A DNA stretch of 64,000 nt. Origin: Shewanella sp. GTDB taxonomy: Bacteria; Pseudomonadota; Gammaproteobacteria; Enterobacterales; Shewanellaceae. The DNA is taken from NCBI GenBank assembly GCA_028223395.1, contig JAOIUG010000002.1:1-64000 (forward strand), given 5' to 3'. The notes below the pieces were generated by a model. That model had not been told where the DNA came from and made no database searches. It saw nothing but the letters and a program-made list of their open reading frames with translations. A program made the position numbers and the translations under genes. Below, in pieces: positions 38,416-47,591 of this stretch (the first letter of the stretch is position 1; the number at the start of each line of letters is the position of its first letter).

Positions 38416-39002
38416 ATAAATGTATTTTGTCATACATCTAGGTAAGTTGTTTTTATGTAAACACTTTTACTCAAGAGTTGGTTAAATAATTTAAATTTAT
38501 CAGTATTTTGGCGTTTAAGGAGGAGGTAAGTTATTTTTTTGGTAAAAGAAAATAATTAAGAATTCATCACTTTGAGAGAAATGAACTCTGCTAGTTGGGC
38601 TTAGTGTTCATGGTTGTGTTGCTGTATTTTTTGTTTAATATTAATAATTTATATTGAATTCCTTGGTTGTAAGTTATTTGGTTTTATTCCTGTGATTTGC
38701 CTTGTGTGCAAGTTGCTGTTTTTCGCGGATTCATTGTGGGTACGGGGTGAGTGATCTAACGCTTGGGAACTCGTTTAACTCAATAATGGGTAATCTTGAA
38801 TTGGAAATTGGTATTACAAAAGGTTGCCTGTGCGGCTGAATGTCTTAAACCGTTACGGAGAGTCTTAGTGCTGAGTAGCTGTGGTGAAGTTAGCAGGAAA
38901 AGTGCAGCGAGGGATAGGGAGGAGTCGTTTACGAAAGAGCAGTAGGCTCACCTTAATCAGTAAAACTATAAGGTGAACCGTTTAGATAGGTGGGGCGAAT
39001 GA
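38416..39002. other. Intergenic region between TonB receptor and kdgK
   Basis: About 590 bases with no gene. It has further weaker operator-like words (TTGGTAAAAG at 38539, TTGGTATTAC at 38808) and a hairpin TCACCTTA/TAAGGTGA (38948-38955 with 38969-38976) just after kdgK without a T run. Confidence 0.4.
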
Positions 39003-39944
39003 TTAAAATCGTGCTTGCAAAAACTCGTCGAAGCCGATCTTATCTACTATGGCGCCTTTATGTTGGATAACATAGGCGGCAGATTGTGCTGCCATGTTGA
39101 TAGCCTCGAAGTCATTGATGCCATTGAGCTTCGCGCCTAAATATACCCCATTGAATGAATCTCCCGCCGACGTAGTATCAACCACGTGCTTAACGGGGCT
39201 GACTTGTATCTCTTGAGGTTGGCCATCGTTTAGGCTTTGGGTAACCACAATCAGTGATGCTGGTCCGTTTTTGATGATCAGTTCCGTGATGGGGTAAGGA
39301 GCCAAAAAGTCGATAACTCCTTGTGCTGTGTCGATGGAGAACAATTGCTCAAAATCGTCTACTCCTGGTAGAACTGTTGATGCTTTTGCGAAGGCTAATT
39401 GGAACTGAGCCTTGGCCTCGCCTGGGCTTGACCACATTCTAGGGCGATAATTGGGGTCAAAGACAATCTGTACGCCCGCTTGTATTAATTGGTCAACCAT
39501 ATGCCAAAAGCTTGCTCGGGCATTCGGTTCAATGACGGCGATAGAGATCCCCGAAAAGAAAAACATATCGCCTTGGCTAAGCTGAGCGATGGCAGCATCA
39601 TTGATATGCTGCATAACCTGGCGAGCTGCTGAGTTTTCTCGCCAATAGGTAAAACTACGCTCGCCGTTGTCATCGAGATCGATAGCATAAAGCCCTGGCG
39701 CTTTGTTTTTAGATTGAAATACCAGATCAGACTGAATATTTTCATCTTTAAAACATGTCATCATGTTCTGACTAAACCTGTCTGTGCCAACGACGGTGAC
39801 TAAGTGAACATTGGTTTTTGGAAACGCCCGCTTAAGATACACCGCAGTGTTATAAACATCGCCGGCGAAAGATTGCTTCATGGTATTCATCGAGGTATTC
39901 ATTAACTCAATCATACATTCGCCAAGTAAATAAATGTTCTTCAT
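39003..39944 (-). CDS. kdgK: 2-keto-3-deoxygluconate kinase
   Basis: 313 residues, PfkB/ribokinase family. Phosphorylates KDG to KDPG, which an Entner-Doudoroff aldolase (not in this window) would split. The anion-hole/catalytic motif DTTSAGDSFNG carries the base D262; the substrate-side MIELMN and FAGDVYNTAVYL match KDG kinases rather than fructokinases. AGGGA precedes the ATG. Last gene of the five-gene alginate operon, 62 bases after the transporter gene. Confidence 0.9.
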   Translation of the reverse strand: MKNIYLLGECMIELMNTSMNTMKQSFAGDVYNTAVYLKRAFPKTNVHLVTVVGTDRFSQNMMTCFKDENIQSDLVFQSKNKAPGLYAIDLDDNGERSFTYWRENSAARQVMQHINDAAIAQLSQGDMFFFSGISIAVIEPNARASFWHMVDQLIQAGVQIVFDPNYRPRMWSSPGEAKAQFQLAFAKASTVLPGVDDFEQLFSIDTAQGVIDFLAPYPITELIIKNGPASLIVVTQSLNDGQPQEIQVSPVKHVVDTTSAGDSFNGVYLGAKLNGINDFEAINMAAQSAAYVIQHKGAIVDKIGFDEFLQARF

Positions 39945-40006
39945 TAACGGGTCCCTATCTGTTTAAACTCTAAATTTAACTGCCAATGTTCACTCAATAT
40001 CGTTGT

Positions 40007-41299
40007 TTAGCGCTTGCAAACTGGCGCTATTTTAGGGATCAGTATCCATACAGCAGCAATTGCAATAACGGCTAACGAAGCGCCAATAACAAACGCTGGG
40101 GTATAGTTACCATCAGCGGTTAAGTAGGGCACGAGCGCCGTTAACCCCAAGGCGCCTAGTTTGGCGGCCATGCCAGATAAGCCTGCGAGGGTACCCACCG
40201 CCTTTTTACCATATAAGTCACTGGGTAAAGTCTGCACATTACCAATAGCGGTTTGAAACCCAAATAAGATCACCGCCATAATCAGCACTGCTGTGGTGGG
40301 GGCGCCAGGATCTGCCATTGCAAGCAAGGCGGGTAGCATGATCAGGCAACCTAAGGTGATTGTGAATTTTCGCGTGCGGTTTACACTCCAGCCGGCTTTG
40401 AGGCGATTTTGAGCGAGTAAACCACCACACCAAGCGCCTAACATTGCGCCGACATAGGGAACCCAGCCGTAGATACCAATCGATTTAACATCCATACCAT
40501 AAACTTCATTAAGGTAGATGGGGATCCAGAAAACAAATAGCCACCAAATCGGGTCGATTGCTGCAGAGGCAATAATCACGCCCCAACTTTGTTTATGGCA
40601 TAACAACTCTTTGGTCGTTGGGTTGTATTCTTTGGCATCGGGTTGTTCCTCAGGAGTACATTTTTGTCCCGTGAGGATGTATTCGCGTTCTTCTTCAGTG
40701 ATCCATGGGTGAGATTGAGGCGGTGCTTTAACTAAAATTATCCATGGGATAAGCCATAACAGACCAATTAAACCGATAAGAATAAACACCATTTGCCAGC
40801 TGAAGTACACGGTCATATAGGCGATAAGTGGGATAGACACGATGCCACCGATGGCCGCACCAGAATTGAAAATTCCCTGTGCTAAGGCGCGTTCTTTGGT
40901 TGGAAACCAATCGGCGTTGCTTTTTGCTGCACCTGGCCAGTTTCCGGCTTCAGCCACACCTAATATGGCTCTGAAAATTGAGAAACTTAATACCCCTTGG
41001 GCAAATGAATGGGCTGCGGTTGCCAGCGACCAAACGCCAATTGATAACACAAAACCCAACCGGGTGCCGAGCCAGTCAAAGATTTTACCAAAAATGGCTT
41101 GGCCAAATGCATAGGAAAAAATGAACACAATGGAGATGTTGGCATAAATTTGCTTACGTTCCAGTGTTGTTTTATCTGGAAAAATCTCTTCGACGATATC
41201 TGGCCAAAGCACGCTTAAGGCAGAACGATCGATATAGTTGATCACGGTGGCCAGGGCGATGAGCAAAATGACCCACCATCTTAAATTAGTCATTTTCAT
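40007..41299 (-). CDS. MFS hexuronate transporter (ExuT-like)
   Basis: 430 residues, 12 transmembrane segments. Matches the anion:cation symporter branch of the major facilitator family: NYIDRSALSVLWP (21-33), GVAEAGNWPGAAKSNADWFP and the FNSGAAIGG helix are typical of ExuT/GudP-type uronate carriers. Probably takes up unsaturated mannuronate/guluronate or DEH made by the lyases. Its ATG overlaps the kdgF stop by four bases (ATGA), so it is translationally coupled. Confidence 0.88.
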   Translation of the reverse strand: MKMTNLRWWVILLIALATVINYIDRSALSVLWPDIVEEIFPDKTTLERKQIYANISIVFIFSYAFGQAIFGKIFDWLGTRLGFVLSIGVWSLATAAHSFAQGVLSFSIFRAILGVAEAGNWPGAAKSNADWFPTKERALAQGIFNSGAAIGGIVSIPLIAYMTVYFSWQMVFILIGLIGLLWLIPWIILVKAPPQSHPWITEEEREYILTGQKCTPEEQPDAKEYNPTTKELLCHKQSWGVIIASAAIDPIWWLFVFWIPIYLNEVYGMDVKSIGIYGWVPYVGAMLGAWCGGLLAQNRLKAGWSVNRTRKFTITLGCLIMLPALLAMADPGAPTTAVLIMAVILFGFQTAIGNVQTLPSDLYGKKAVGTLAGLSGMAAKLGALGLTALVPYLTADGNYTPAFVIGASLAVIAIAAVWILIPKIAPVCKR

Positions 41300-41643
41300 G
41301 ATGCGGCCTCAAGAAAGTCTTCGCGCGCTGGACTAAAAGTATCGATTAATATTCCACCGGTAGGGCATGTTGCGCCATGGTCTGTGTGAGGCGGGATCAT
41401 ACAACTGTCACCGGCCCTTAAAATTTGGGTTACGCCATCAATGTTAAAGTGAAACTCGCCTTCAACAACGTAAGTCACTTGAGAGTGTCTATGGGCGTGG
41501 TTGTAACCAATAGCGCCTTTTTCAAACCATATTTTTACCGCCATGAGTTCATGATTGTACCCAAGCATTTGACGCTTTAGGCCGCCACCGATATCTTCAA
41601 TTTCAGTTTCATTTCCAAAGGAAAAATGTTTACTTTGCGTCAT
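41296..41643 (-). CDS. kdgF: KdgF, cupin converting unsaturated uronate to DEH
   Basis: 115 residues, a single cupin. Metal ligands H49, H51, Q55 and H89 sit in NHAHRHSQ and HTDHG, and TFSPAREDFL closes the domain, as in KdgF. KdgF opens 4,5-unsaturated monouronate released by lyases to the linear ketone that enters the KDG route. Overlaps PL17 by four bases upstream and the transporter by four bases downstream. Confidence 0.9.
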   Translation of the reverse strand: MTQSKHFSFGNETEIEDIGGGLKRQMLGYNHELMAVKIWFEKGAIGYNHAHRHSQVTYVVEGEFHFNIDGVTQILRAGDSCMIPPHTDHGATCPTGGILIDTFSPAREDFLEAAS

Positions 41644-43922
41644 TTTGACTCCCGCTGAGTAATGTCTAATAACTGGTATCTATCCGCGAAGCGATATGGC
41701 TTGTCGTTATAGTAAAAGCTATTCAGGTTTGACGTTTTAAGGTTGTTTTTAGTGTGGTTAGATTGTGCTTTATCTGAGATTGCCAAGACGTACTGCTTGA
41801 TTTCACCGCTGTGAGTGGCCAAAGAGAAGCCGATGACATTGACATCGTCTTGCTTTTGAAATGACAGTGAACGTACATTGCTGGTGGCGTTTAAAGTGTA
41901 TTCGGCCGACGGGTTATATTCACCGTGGGGCTCAATGACACTGACAAAACGCTGATTTTTGGCTTGAGTCACCCGTTGGATAAAGCTATTTTCGGTGCGT
42001 AAATTAAAGTTGGGATCATTGGCTCCTAGCTGAGTGAACAGCATTTCTACGTTACCGTCAGTAATACTGCTGTGAGTGTAGAAGCGACCATTGTCGTTGA
42101 GCCAAGTGACTTGATTGATAGGTGGTTGAGCGGTGTTTGCATTTGTCGCTGATTTCGCTCGCAACCACAAGTGTTGATATCCTGCTTGAGCGCCAAGCGG
42201 CTTGAGCTCAGTTGTTGCTGCAATACGCTTAAAGTTGGTGTCAATTAGCTGCCCTTGGTAGTGCACGGGCAGATCATATTGGTGCTCATCATTGCTTTTA
42301 ACATCAACAATATCAAACACCAAAGGAACAGGGCCTTGTGGTAAATCGATAGTCGCTAATGCCATGGTTCGGGTGATCTCTATGCCCTCATATGCAGTGG
42401 CAATATTGGCCGAGGCGAGTGTCACTTTTGTATCACTAAAATAGTAATTAATGCTTGGGTGGTTGCTGTTGCCAACCTCGACATCGGCGTCAAAGTGACT
42501 GGTTTCATCTGCAACTAGGGTGTTGTGGGCAATTGTTTGCTTTGCCCAAGTTTTGTTTTCTGGTAAGTAGCGGCCACCAGCTTTGGCTTCAATGTTTAAA
42601 AATCGCGCCGCGCCGTAGTCGGAGATAATTTCATTGCCGCCATCATAAAACTGCCAAGTGAGCTTATCAAAATGGCCATGGCCTAATCCTTGTGCGGTGG
42701 CTTTAAATACCACGCTCGGTTGGCTAGGCGTTGAGTGGCGCATTACCACAAGTGCACCCTCATCGGCGTGCTTGCCATCGGTAAATAATCGAGAGCTAAA
42801 CGGGTAGTGTGTGGCGGTATTTGTTGCTATCGCCTGTGCGAGCTTTAATCCATCCCCGGTTAATAGAATGGTATCTTGTTGCTTGGCGATATCGACCAAA
42901 TTGCTGTCGGCGGTTAATCCATATGCCATGCTAACGGCAATAACCAACTCCATCGTATCAATGCCTTTACTTTTAATGGCGTCGTTCAGTGGGAAGAAGA
43001 GACCGTTGTAGCTTAGCTCTATGGTGCTATAGATGGCTTTCAACAGGATGCCATCTCGGTATTCAAAGATCTTTCGTTCAGGCTGGTTTTGCTGTAACGC
43101 TTTAGCAAAAGTCACGAATGGCAATAATGCATAGCGTTGATAATAAGGGCCTTCGTTATAATAGCCATCAGGGGAGAACAGCTCATCTAGCTGACGCAGA
43201 AATCCGCCTTTACCCGACTTTTCTAAATCATAAAGGGCGATATCCACTAAGTGAGGTCGATTAAGGACAAAGCCAGTCATGCCCACGGCTGCGGTGGCCC
43301 AAGTGCCGTGGTTATGTACCTTATTAAAGGTGTGTGGAGATTCAACCGACAAAAAGTGAGCGACTGGCAACAATAGATTTGACTCAATACTATCTATTTG
43401 TGCGGGAGACAGTGTCTCTACAATAAAGTCATAGGCTTGTATTGTGTGCACTAGCCAAACCGCCTCATTTAACCCTTGCCAAAACAGTTTGCCCTCATTA
43501 CTGCTTTTGCGTTTGGGGTGGCGAGGTAGTGTTGGATAGAGCGTTGCATACTGCAACAGCATGTCACGAACAAAGTCAGCGTATTTAGGATCTTGAGTGA
43601 GTTGATACATTATTCCTGCATCATACATATGCTGATAGTTTTTCTTGTGTCTTTCGTGGGTGTAACCGCCTCCGGCATCTGTCGGGATGGGTACATCAGT
43701 AGCTTGACCGATAAAAGTGTCGACACTGGCCTTTTTTGCAATAAATGCTTGCTGGAATAACCCTGGCTGCTCAATCGCTTCGCGCATAGTGTCGACATCT
43801 TGCTGATTGACGACCAATGTTGGGTGGTGGAGCTTCGCAGCCTGAGCGCTTAGGGGCAAGCTCATCACTATTATCACTAGGGCGTTGAATATATTTAGTT
43901 TTAGTAGGTATTTATAAGTCAT
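41640..43922 (-). CDS. Oligoalginate lyase, polysaccharide lyase family 17
   Basis: 760 residues: signal peptide (about 1-28, AQA-AK), an alpha/alpha-toroid alginate lyase domain (about 60-370) and a C-terminal heparinase II/III-like beta-sheet domain. N204 and H205 (HNHGTWA) and Y261 (NEGPYYQRY) align with the catalytic Asn, His and Tyr of the Saccharophagus enzyme Alg17C (736 residues). Expected to release unsaturated monouronates from oligoalginate ends in the periplasm. Starts five bases after the PL6 stop with no ribosome binding site of its own, so coupling is likely. Confidence 0.92.
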   Translation of the reverse strand: MTYKYLLKLNIFNALVIIVMSLPLSAQAAKLHHPTLVVNQQDVDTMREAIEQPGLFQQAFIAKKASVDTFIGQATDVPIPTDAGGGYTHERHKKNYQHMYDAGIMYQLTQDPKYADFVRDMLLQYATLYPTLPRHPKRKSSNEGKLFWQGLNEAVWLVHTIQAYDFIVETLSPAQIDSIESNLLLPVAHFLSVESPHTFNKVHNHGTWATAAVGMTGFVLNRPHLVDIALYDLEKSGKGGFLRQLDELFSPDGYYNEGPYYQRYALLPFVTFAKALQQNQPERKIFEYRDGILLKAIYSTIELSYNGLFFPLNDAIKSKGIDTMELVIAVSMAYGLTADSNLVDIAKQQDTILLTGDGLKLAQAIATNTATHYPFSSRLFTDGKHADEGALVVMRHSTPSQPSVVFKATAQGLGHGHFDKLTWQFYDGGNEIISDYGAARFLNIEAKAGGRYLPENKTWAKQTIAHNTLVADETSHFDADVEVGNSNHPSINYYFSDTKVTLASANIATAYEGIEITRTMALATIDLPQGPVPLVFDIVDVKSNDEHQYDLPVHYQGQLIDTNFKRIAATTELKPLGAQAGYQHLWLRAKSATNANTAQPPINQVTWLNDNGRFYTHSSITDGNVEMLFTQLGANDPNFNLRTENSFIQRVTQAKNQRFVSVIEPHGEYNPSAEYTLNATSNVRSLSFQKQDDVNVIGFSLATHSGEIKQYVLAISDKAQSNHTKNNLKTSNLNSFYYNDKPYRFADRYQLLDITQRESK

Positions 43923-43927
43923 GATGA

Positions 43928-46240
43928 TTATTTATGGCCGTTAGAAAAGGTTGTCGTGTTATTACGGATCACAGCGGTACTTGTGCCAACGGCATAGAGT
44001 TCGGCAACTTGCGGTGGCTGAGTATCGATAAATTGGTTGTCAGTCAGCACAGTGATGGGCTCACCCGTGGTGTGTTCAATATTAATACCAGCGCTTTGTG
44101 TGAAGCTGTTGCCTCTGACACTTGCCACTTGAGTACCGTGTAAGTACAAACTTGCTTTTTGCTTGTTACGCTTGCCATTACCGACACTCGTTAGTTGGTT
44201 ATCGTTGAAAATAAGGTGGGGGCCGAAGGTGCTTTCATCAGTGCCGCCACGATACAATTTAACCAGTGCGCCTTTGATATCAGTAAATTGGTTATTTTCG
44301 ATGGTAAGGTATTCGGCGTTGTAAATACCTAAGTCGTCGCGCTCTTTATTGAGTCTGAATAGATCGCCGCTGATATGACTGAATCGATTATTGGCAATGG
44401 TGATATCTCGGGCAAATGCGCGTGCCCCAGAATCAAAGAAATGAAATGAATGGTTGATGTCTAGCTGACTAACATCACTATCTAACAAGCTAAATCGGTA
44501 GTTGGTTAACATGCCCCATTTGCTCGTTCTCACGACAGTATTGCCAGCCGAATCTAAACTGTTTTCTCCAGATATCGTTAACCCGGCCAACTTTAAACTT
44601 CCGCCGTTTTGAATTTCAAATAAGGTTGGTCGGCTAAAAGTCAGTGTTGCTTGCTTGGACTGCTCAGACACAATACTCAGGGTTTTATTGATTTTGATGA
44701 TTTTTTCAATTGCATAGTCACCGGCAGTCAAAACAATGGTGTCACCAGCGCTTGCAGTTTTAACAGCTGCTATTAATCCATTGCTGTTACTAACGGTATG
44801 GGCTTGGCCCGAATCAAATGCCACTTCTGGTTCGCGTTTCCGATACCAATTAACCCCTGTTGCGTCTTTAGCTATCGGGGTGAGCTGCTTGCTAGCACCG
44901 AAAGTTTCGTTGTGCTCGCTTGCCGAATAAAGCAAGCCATTACTGGCACGTTCAAGTGATAGTTTGTCCGCTTTGATGCCTTGTTTGATGAGGTTATTAT
45001 TTAATTGATTGGAGAGGTTGTCAGCAAACTCAATACCACTGATATCATCAAAGATTGAAAACGGGGCTTGTGAATTACGGTTAACAAAAAGGTTGTGACT
45101 AAACTGTGAATTTAGTGGAATGGCAGAGCGCTCTTTATCACTGCCAGCAGCAAGGTGTATGTGGTCAACATCGATAAAGCTGTTATGGCTTACATTGGCG
45201 TTGACGACTTGGTGATAACGGTTGATAGGCGAGTTAGGTACACCATTCATCACAGTCAACCCACTGCCAAAACGGTAGCCTTTTAGCCCTTCTAAATAGT
45301 TGTTTGTCACGCTCTGGTCGCGATTGATTACCCGGATCCCGCCAGTGTGATCAACGCCATTACCAATAAATACGTTCTCACTAATGTTATTGCCGTTGCC
45401 GTGGCGCATTGTTAGGGTGCCGCGAGACTCAAAGAAGGTGTTGTTACGTAGAATATTGTTACCAGATTTAACCGAGATAATTTCTACTTCCCCATCGCAA
45501 CGGTCAAAATAATTGTTCTCTACAACAGTGAATGAGTTGCTCATTGAATAGTGGCTGGTACCAATGCGCAGTGTTTCGCCGCCATTGGAGCCCAATATAG
45601 GGCGAGGGCCGAAGTAGTTATGATCAATTCTATGGTGATTTTCTTGGCTTGCAGCGGTGTTGAGTTTTACTGCTAATGTGACCCCTTTATTTCGCTTTCC
45701 CACTAAATGGTTATGGTCGAATCGATTATGTTTGCCATAAATCGACACCCAAGAATCCGATTCATGGCGATCGGGGTTGTTGTAGTTGTCAATTACCACC
45801 TGGCTAACACGCGAATGGTTAGCAAGCTGATTTTTTGAAGTGCGAAAAGCAATGACTTCATTGCTTGGGGTGAATCCATCTTTAAAAACCAGACCTGAAA
45901 CATGTAAGTACTTGCCGGAAAGTTTCAAATTGGACTGACCGGTTAGGATAACTTGCCCCTGGGTTTGGGCTGACAGTGATACGGGAGCATTTTCGCGACC
46001 ATTGCCAGTAAACACAATCTCAAAGTCAGCCCAAATGCCATTGGCAAGAACGACATTATCACCGGCGGTGAGCTTGCTGACCGCTTGGCTGAATTCTTGT
46101 TGGTTAGTTACGGTGTAGGTTTCGGCATAAAGTGAGGCTGAACTTATACACGCCGCAATAAAGAGGGCGGTTTTAACTAAAACAGAAAGTGAAACCAATT
46201 TTCGTGTTAGTAGACTGTCAGCTTGATGATTTAATCGCAT
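43928..46240 (-). CDS. Alginate lyase, polysaccharide lyase family 6 (chondroitinase B superfamily)
   Basis: 770 residues: signal peptide (about 1-39, LYAE), a catalytic right-handed parallel beta-helix (about 42-415) and a second beta-helix (about 450-765), the two-domain form known from Glaciecola AlyGC (743 residues). Calcium and catalytic residues appear as E251 and E253 (CDGEVEI), K258 (SVKSGNN) and R279 (LTMRHGN). Cuts alginate by beta-elimination. The ATG at 46240 gives a standard signal peptide; the ATG 14 codons earlier is possible but has no ribosome binding site. First gene of the operon PL6-PL17-kdgF-transporter-kdgK. Confidence 0.92.
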   Translation of the reverse strand: MRLNHQADSLLTRKLVSLSVLVKTALFIAACISSASLYAETYTVTNQQEFSQAVSKLTAGDNVVLANGIWADFEIVFTGNGRENAPVSLSAQTQGQVILTGQSNLKLSGKYLHVSGLVFKDGFTPSNEVIAFRTSKNQLANHSRVSQVVIDNYNNPDRHESDSWVSIYGKHNRFDHNHLVGKRNKGVTLAVKLNTAASQENHHRIDHNYFGPRPILGSNGGETLRIGTSHYSMSNSFTVVENNYFDRCDGEVEIISVKSGNNILRNNTFFESRGTLTMRHGNGNNISENVFIGNGVDHTGGIRVINRDQSVTNNYLEGLKGYRFGSGLTVMNGVPNSPINRYHQVVNANVSHNSFIDVDHIHLAAGSDKERSAIPLNSQFSHNLFVNRNSQAPFSIFDDISGIEFADNLSNQLNNNLIKQGIKADKLSLERASNGLLYSASEHNETFGASKQLTPIAKDATGVNWYRKREPEVAFDSGQAHTVSNSNGLIAAVKTASAGDTIVLTAGDYAIEKIIKINKTLSIVSEQSKQATLTFSRPTLFEIQNGGSLKLAGLTISGENSLDSAGNTVVRTSKWGMLTNYRFSLLDSDVSQLDINHSFHFFDSGARAFARDITIANNRFSHISGDLFRLNKERDDLGIYNAEYLTIENNQFTDIKGALVKLYRGGTDESTFGPHLIFNDNQLTSVGNGKRNKQKASLYLHGTQVASVRGNSFTQSAGINIEHTTGEPITVLTDNQFIDTQPPQVAELYAVGTSTAVIRNNTTTFSNGHK

Positions 46241-46640
46241 GAAAAATCTCTTTATTATTGTTGTCTGAGTAACCAACCTCACTGAGCCATTGGGCTACAG
46301 CTCGACCTATTAATCGTGATGCAGTAACTTAGTTGTCGACTTATCGTTTGTTTACTAGTTGTTATTTCTTGTGGTTAACTCAACCTAAAATAAACAAAAA
46401 ATTAACAGTGGTTAGACACTAACCAATTGCTATTATGGTTGTCAACCGATTTGTGTTACCAATTTTGAGGTGGTTTGGATTTATAGTTATTACCAATATT
46501 ATTTGTTTTAGGCGGTGATTTGAGCGTGAAGTCGCAATGTTTCTGATGAAATAAAGCAAAATTCGGTTTGCGTTGGTAATGTAAATCGATATTATGGACT
46601 GTATAGAAATGTAAATGATTTAACAGTCTAAGGACTAGGT
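46241..46640. other. Divergent control region PL6 operon / gntR
   Basis: 400 AT-rich bases, no gene. Contains two quasi-palindromes, GGTTAG-ACA-CTAACC (46410-46424) and GGTTGTCAACC (46437-46447), and three copies of the alginate-locus word (next entry). Confidence 0.6.
46453..46582. promoter_or_regulatory. Putative operators shared by PL6 operon and gntR
   Basis: GTGTTACCAA (46453-46462), TTATTACCAA (46487-46496) and TTGGTAATGT (46573-46582). The word is nearly its own complement (TTGKTAMCAA), as expected for a dimeric GntR/FadR-type protein, and the regulator gene begins 58 bases later, so autoregulation is likely. Confidence 0.6.
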
Positions 46641-47384
46641 ATGAAGAGTCGGCGTATGTTTTGGCGCATAGTTGATGAGATTGAAACATCTATTGTTAAC
46701 GGTGAATATGCACCTGGTAGTCGTTTGCCGCCGGAAAGAGAGTTAGCTGAGAAATTTGATGTGAGTCGCCCGACAATACGTGAGGCGATTATTGCGTTAG
46801 AAGTTCGCGAGAAGATAGAAGTTAAAACAGGTTCTGGCGTATATGTCTTACATTCAGCAGCGACATCGGACCCGAAGAGTAAGGTTAATGCTTTCGAACT
46901 GACCCAAGCGCGTGCGTTGGTTGAAGGTGAAATTGCCGCACTTGCAGCGAAAACGATAACCGCACAAGAGCTTATCGAATTACAGAAAACACTGACGATG
47001 ATGGAAAACAGCTCATATGTAGAAGAAGCAGATGAAATGTTCCATCAGATTATTGCCGGCGCTACCCGTAACAGTGCTTTGATCAATTCTTTCCAGAATC
47101 TGTGGGCACTGAGAACCTCTAGTCAAGACATTATCGTTGATTACAACAGCGTGTGTAGCAAGGATAACCAAAAGACGTTGGATGAGCATACTGCCATTTA
47201 TGAAGCGCTGATGGCCGGCGATGCGTCGTTAGCTAGGCAAGCAATGCATAGTCACTTTAATCGACTTATCAATGTGTTATTTGACACCGTTGAAGCACAA
47301 GCATTAGAAGAAGTTAGACGTAAAAATAGTGAAAAACGCGATTTATATTCGATCAATAACTTAGTCAATCGAACCGCAGAGTAA
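46641..47384 (+). CDS. GntR-family (FadR subfamily) regulator of the alginate locus
   Basis: 247 residues: winged helix-turn-helix (about 5-72: GSRLPPERELAEKFDVSRPT, IREAI) and an FCD ligand-binding domain (about 85-220) with the metal-ligand pattern D-x3-H in DEMFHQII and later histidines (DEHTAIYEAL, HSHFNRL). Such proteins usually repress uronate genes and are released by a sugar acid. Divergent from the PL6 operon, with AAGGA before the ATG. Role as local regulator is inferred from position and from the shared operator-like word. Confidence 0.85.
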   Translation: MKSRRMFWRIVDEIETSIVNGEYAPGSRLPPERELAEKFDVSRPTIREAIIALEVREKIEVKTGSGVYVLHSAATSDPKSKVNAFELTQARALVEGEIAALAAKTITAQELIELQKTLTMMENSSYVEEADEMFHQIIAGATRNSALINSFQNLWALRTSSQDIIVDYNSVCSKDNQKTLDEHTAIYEALMAGDASLARQAMHSHFNRLINVLFDTVEAQALEEVRRKNSEKRDLYSINNLVNRTAE

Positions 47385-47439
47385 ATTGTGTTACTGATGA
47401 TGCTATTGGGCTCGCCTTGAGTATTAACCAAGTGGTCAT

Positions 47440-47472
47440 TAGGGGCTGTTGATCTTTCACGGTTTTTTTGCC
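47440..47472 (+). mobile_element. Solitary left end of the MITE-like element
   Basis: TAGGGGCTGTTGATCTTTCA and the next five bases (47440-47464) are identical to 8736-8760; similarity fades by 47472. No right end is found nearby, so this is a truncated copy. A hairpin CCCTAAG/CTTAGGG (47475-47481 with 47487-47493) follows. Confidence 0.65.
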
Positions 47473-47512
47473 TGCCCTAAGGTGAGCTTAGGGTGAGGTG
47501 GACAATCTAATT

Positions 47513-47539
47513 AAGGCCATCAGTGATGATGGCCTTTTT
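47513..47539 (+). terminator. Terminator of gntR
   Basis: AAGGCCATCA (47513-47522) pairs with TGATGGCCTT (47527-47536), loop GTGA, then T. It lies downstream of the truncated mobile-element end. Confidence 0.8.
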
Positions 47540-47591
47540 GTTATAGAGGTTAAACTGCAAGCTCGACGACTTGCGCAAAGCTGGTTTATCG

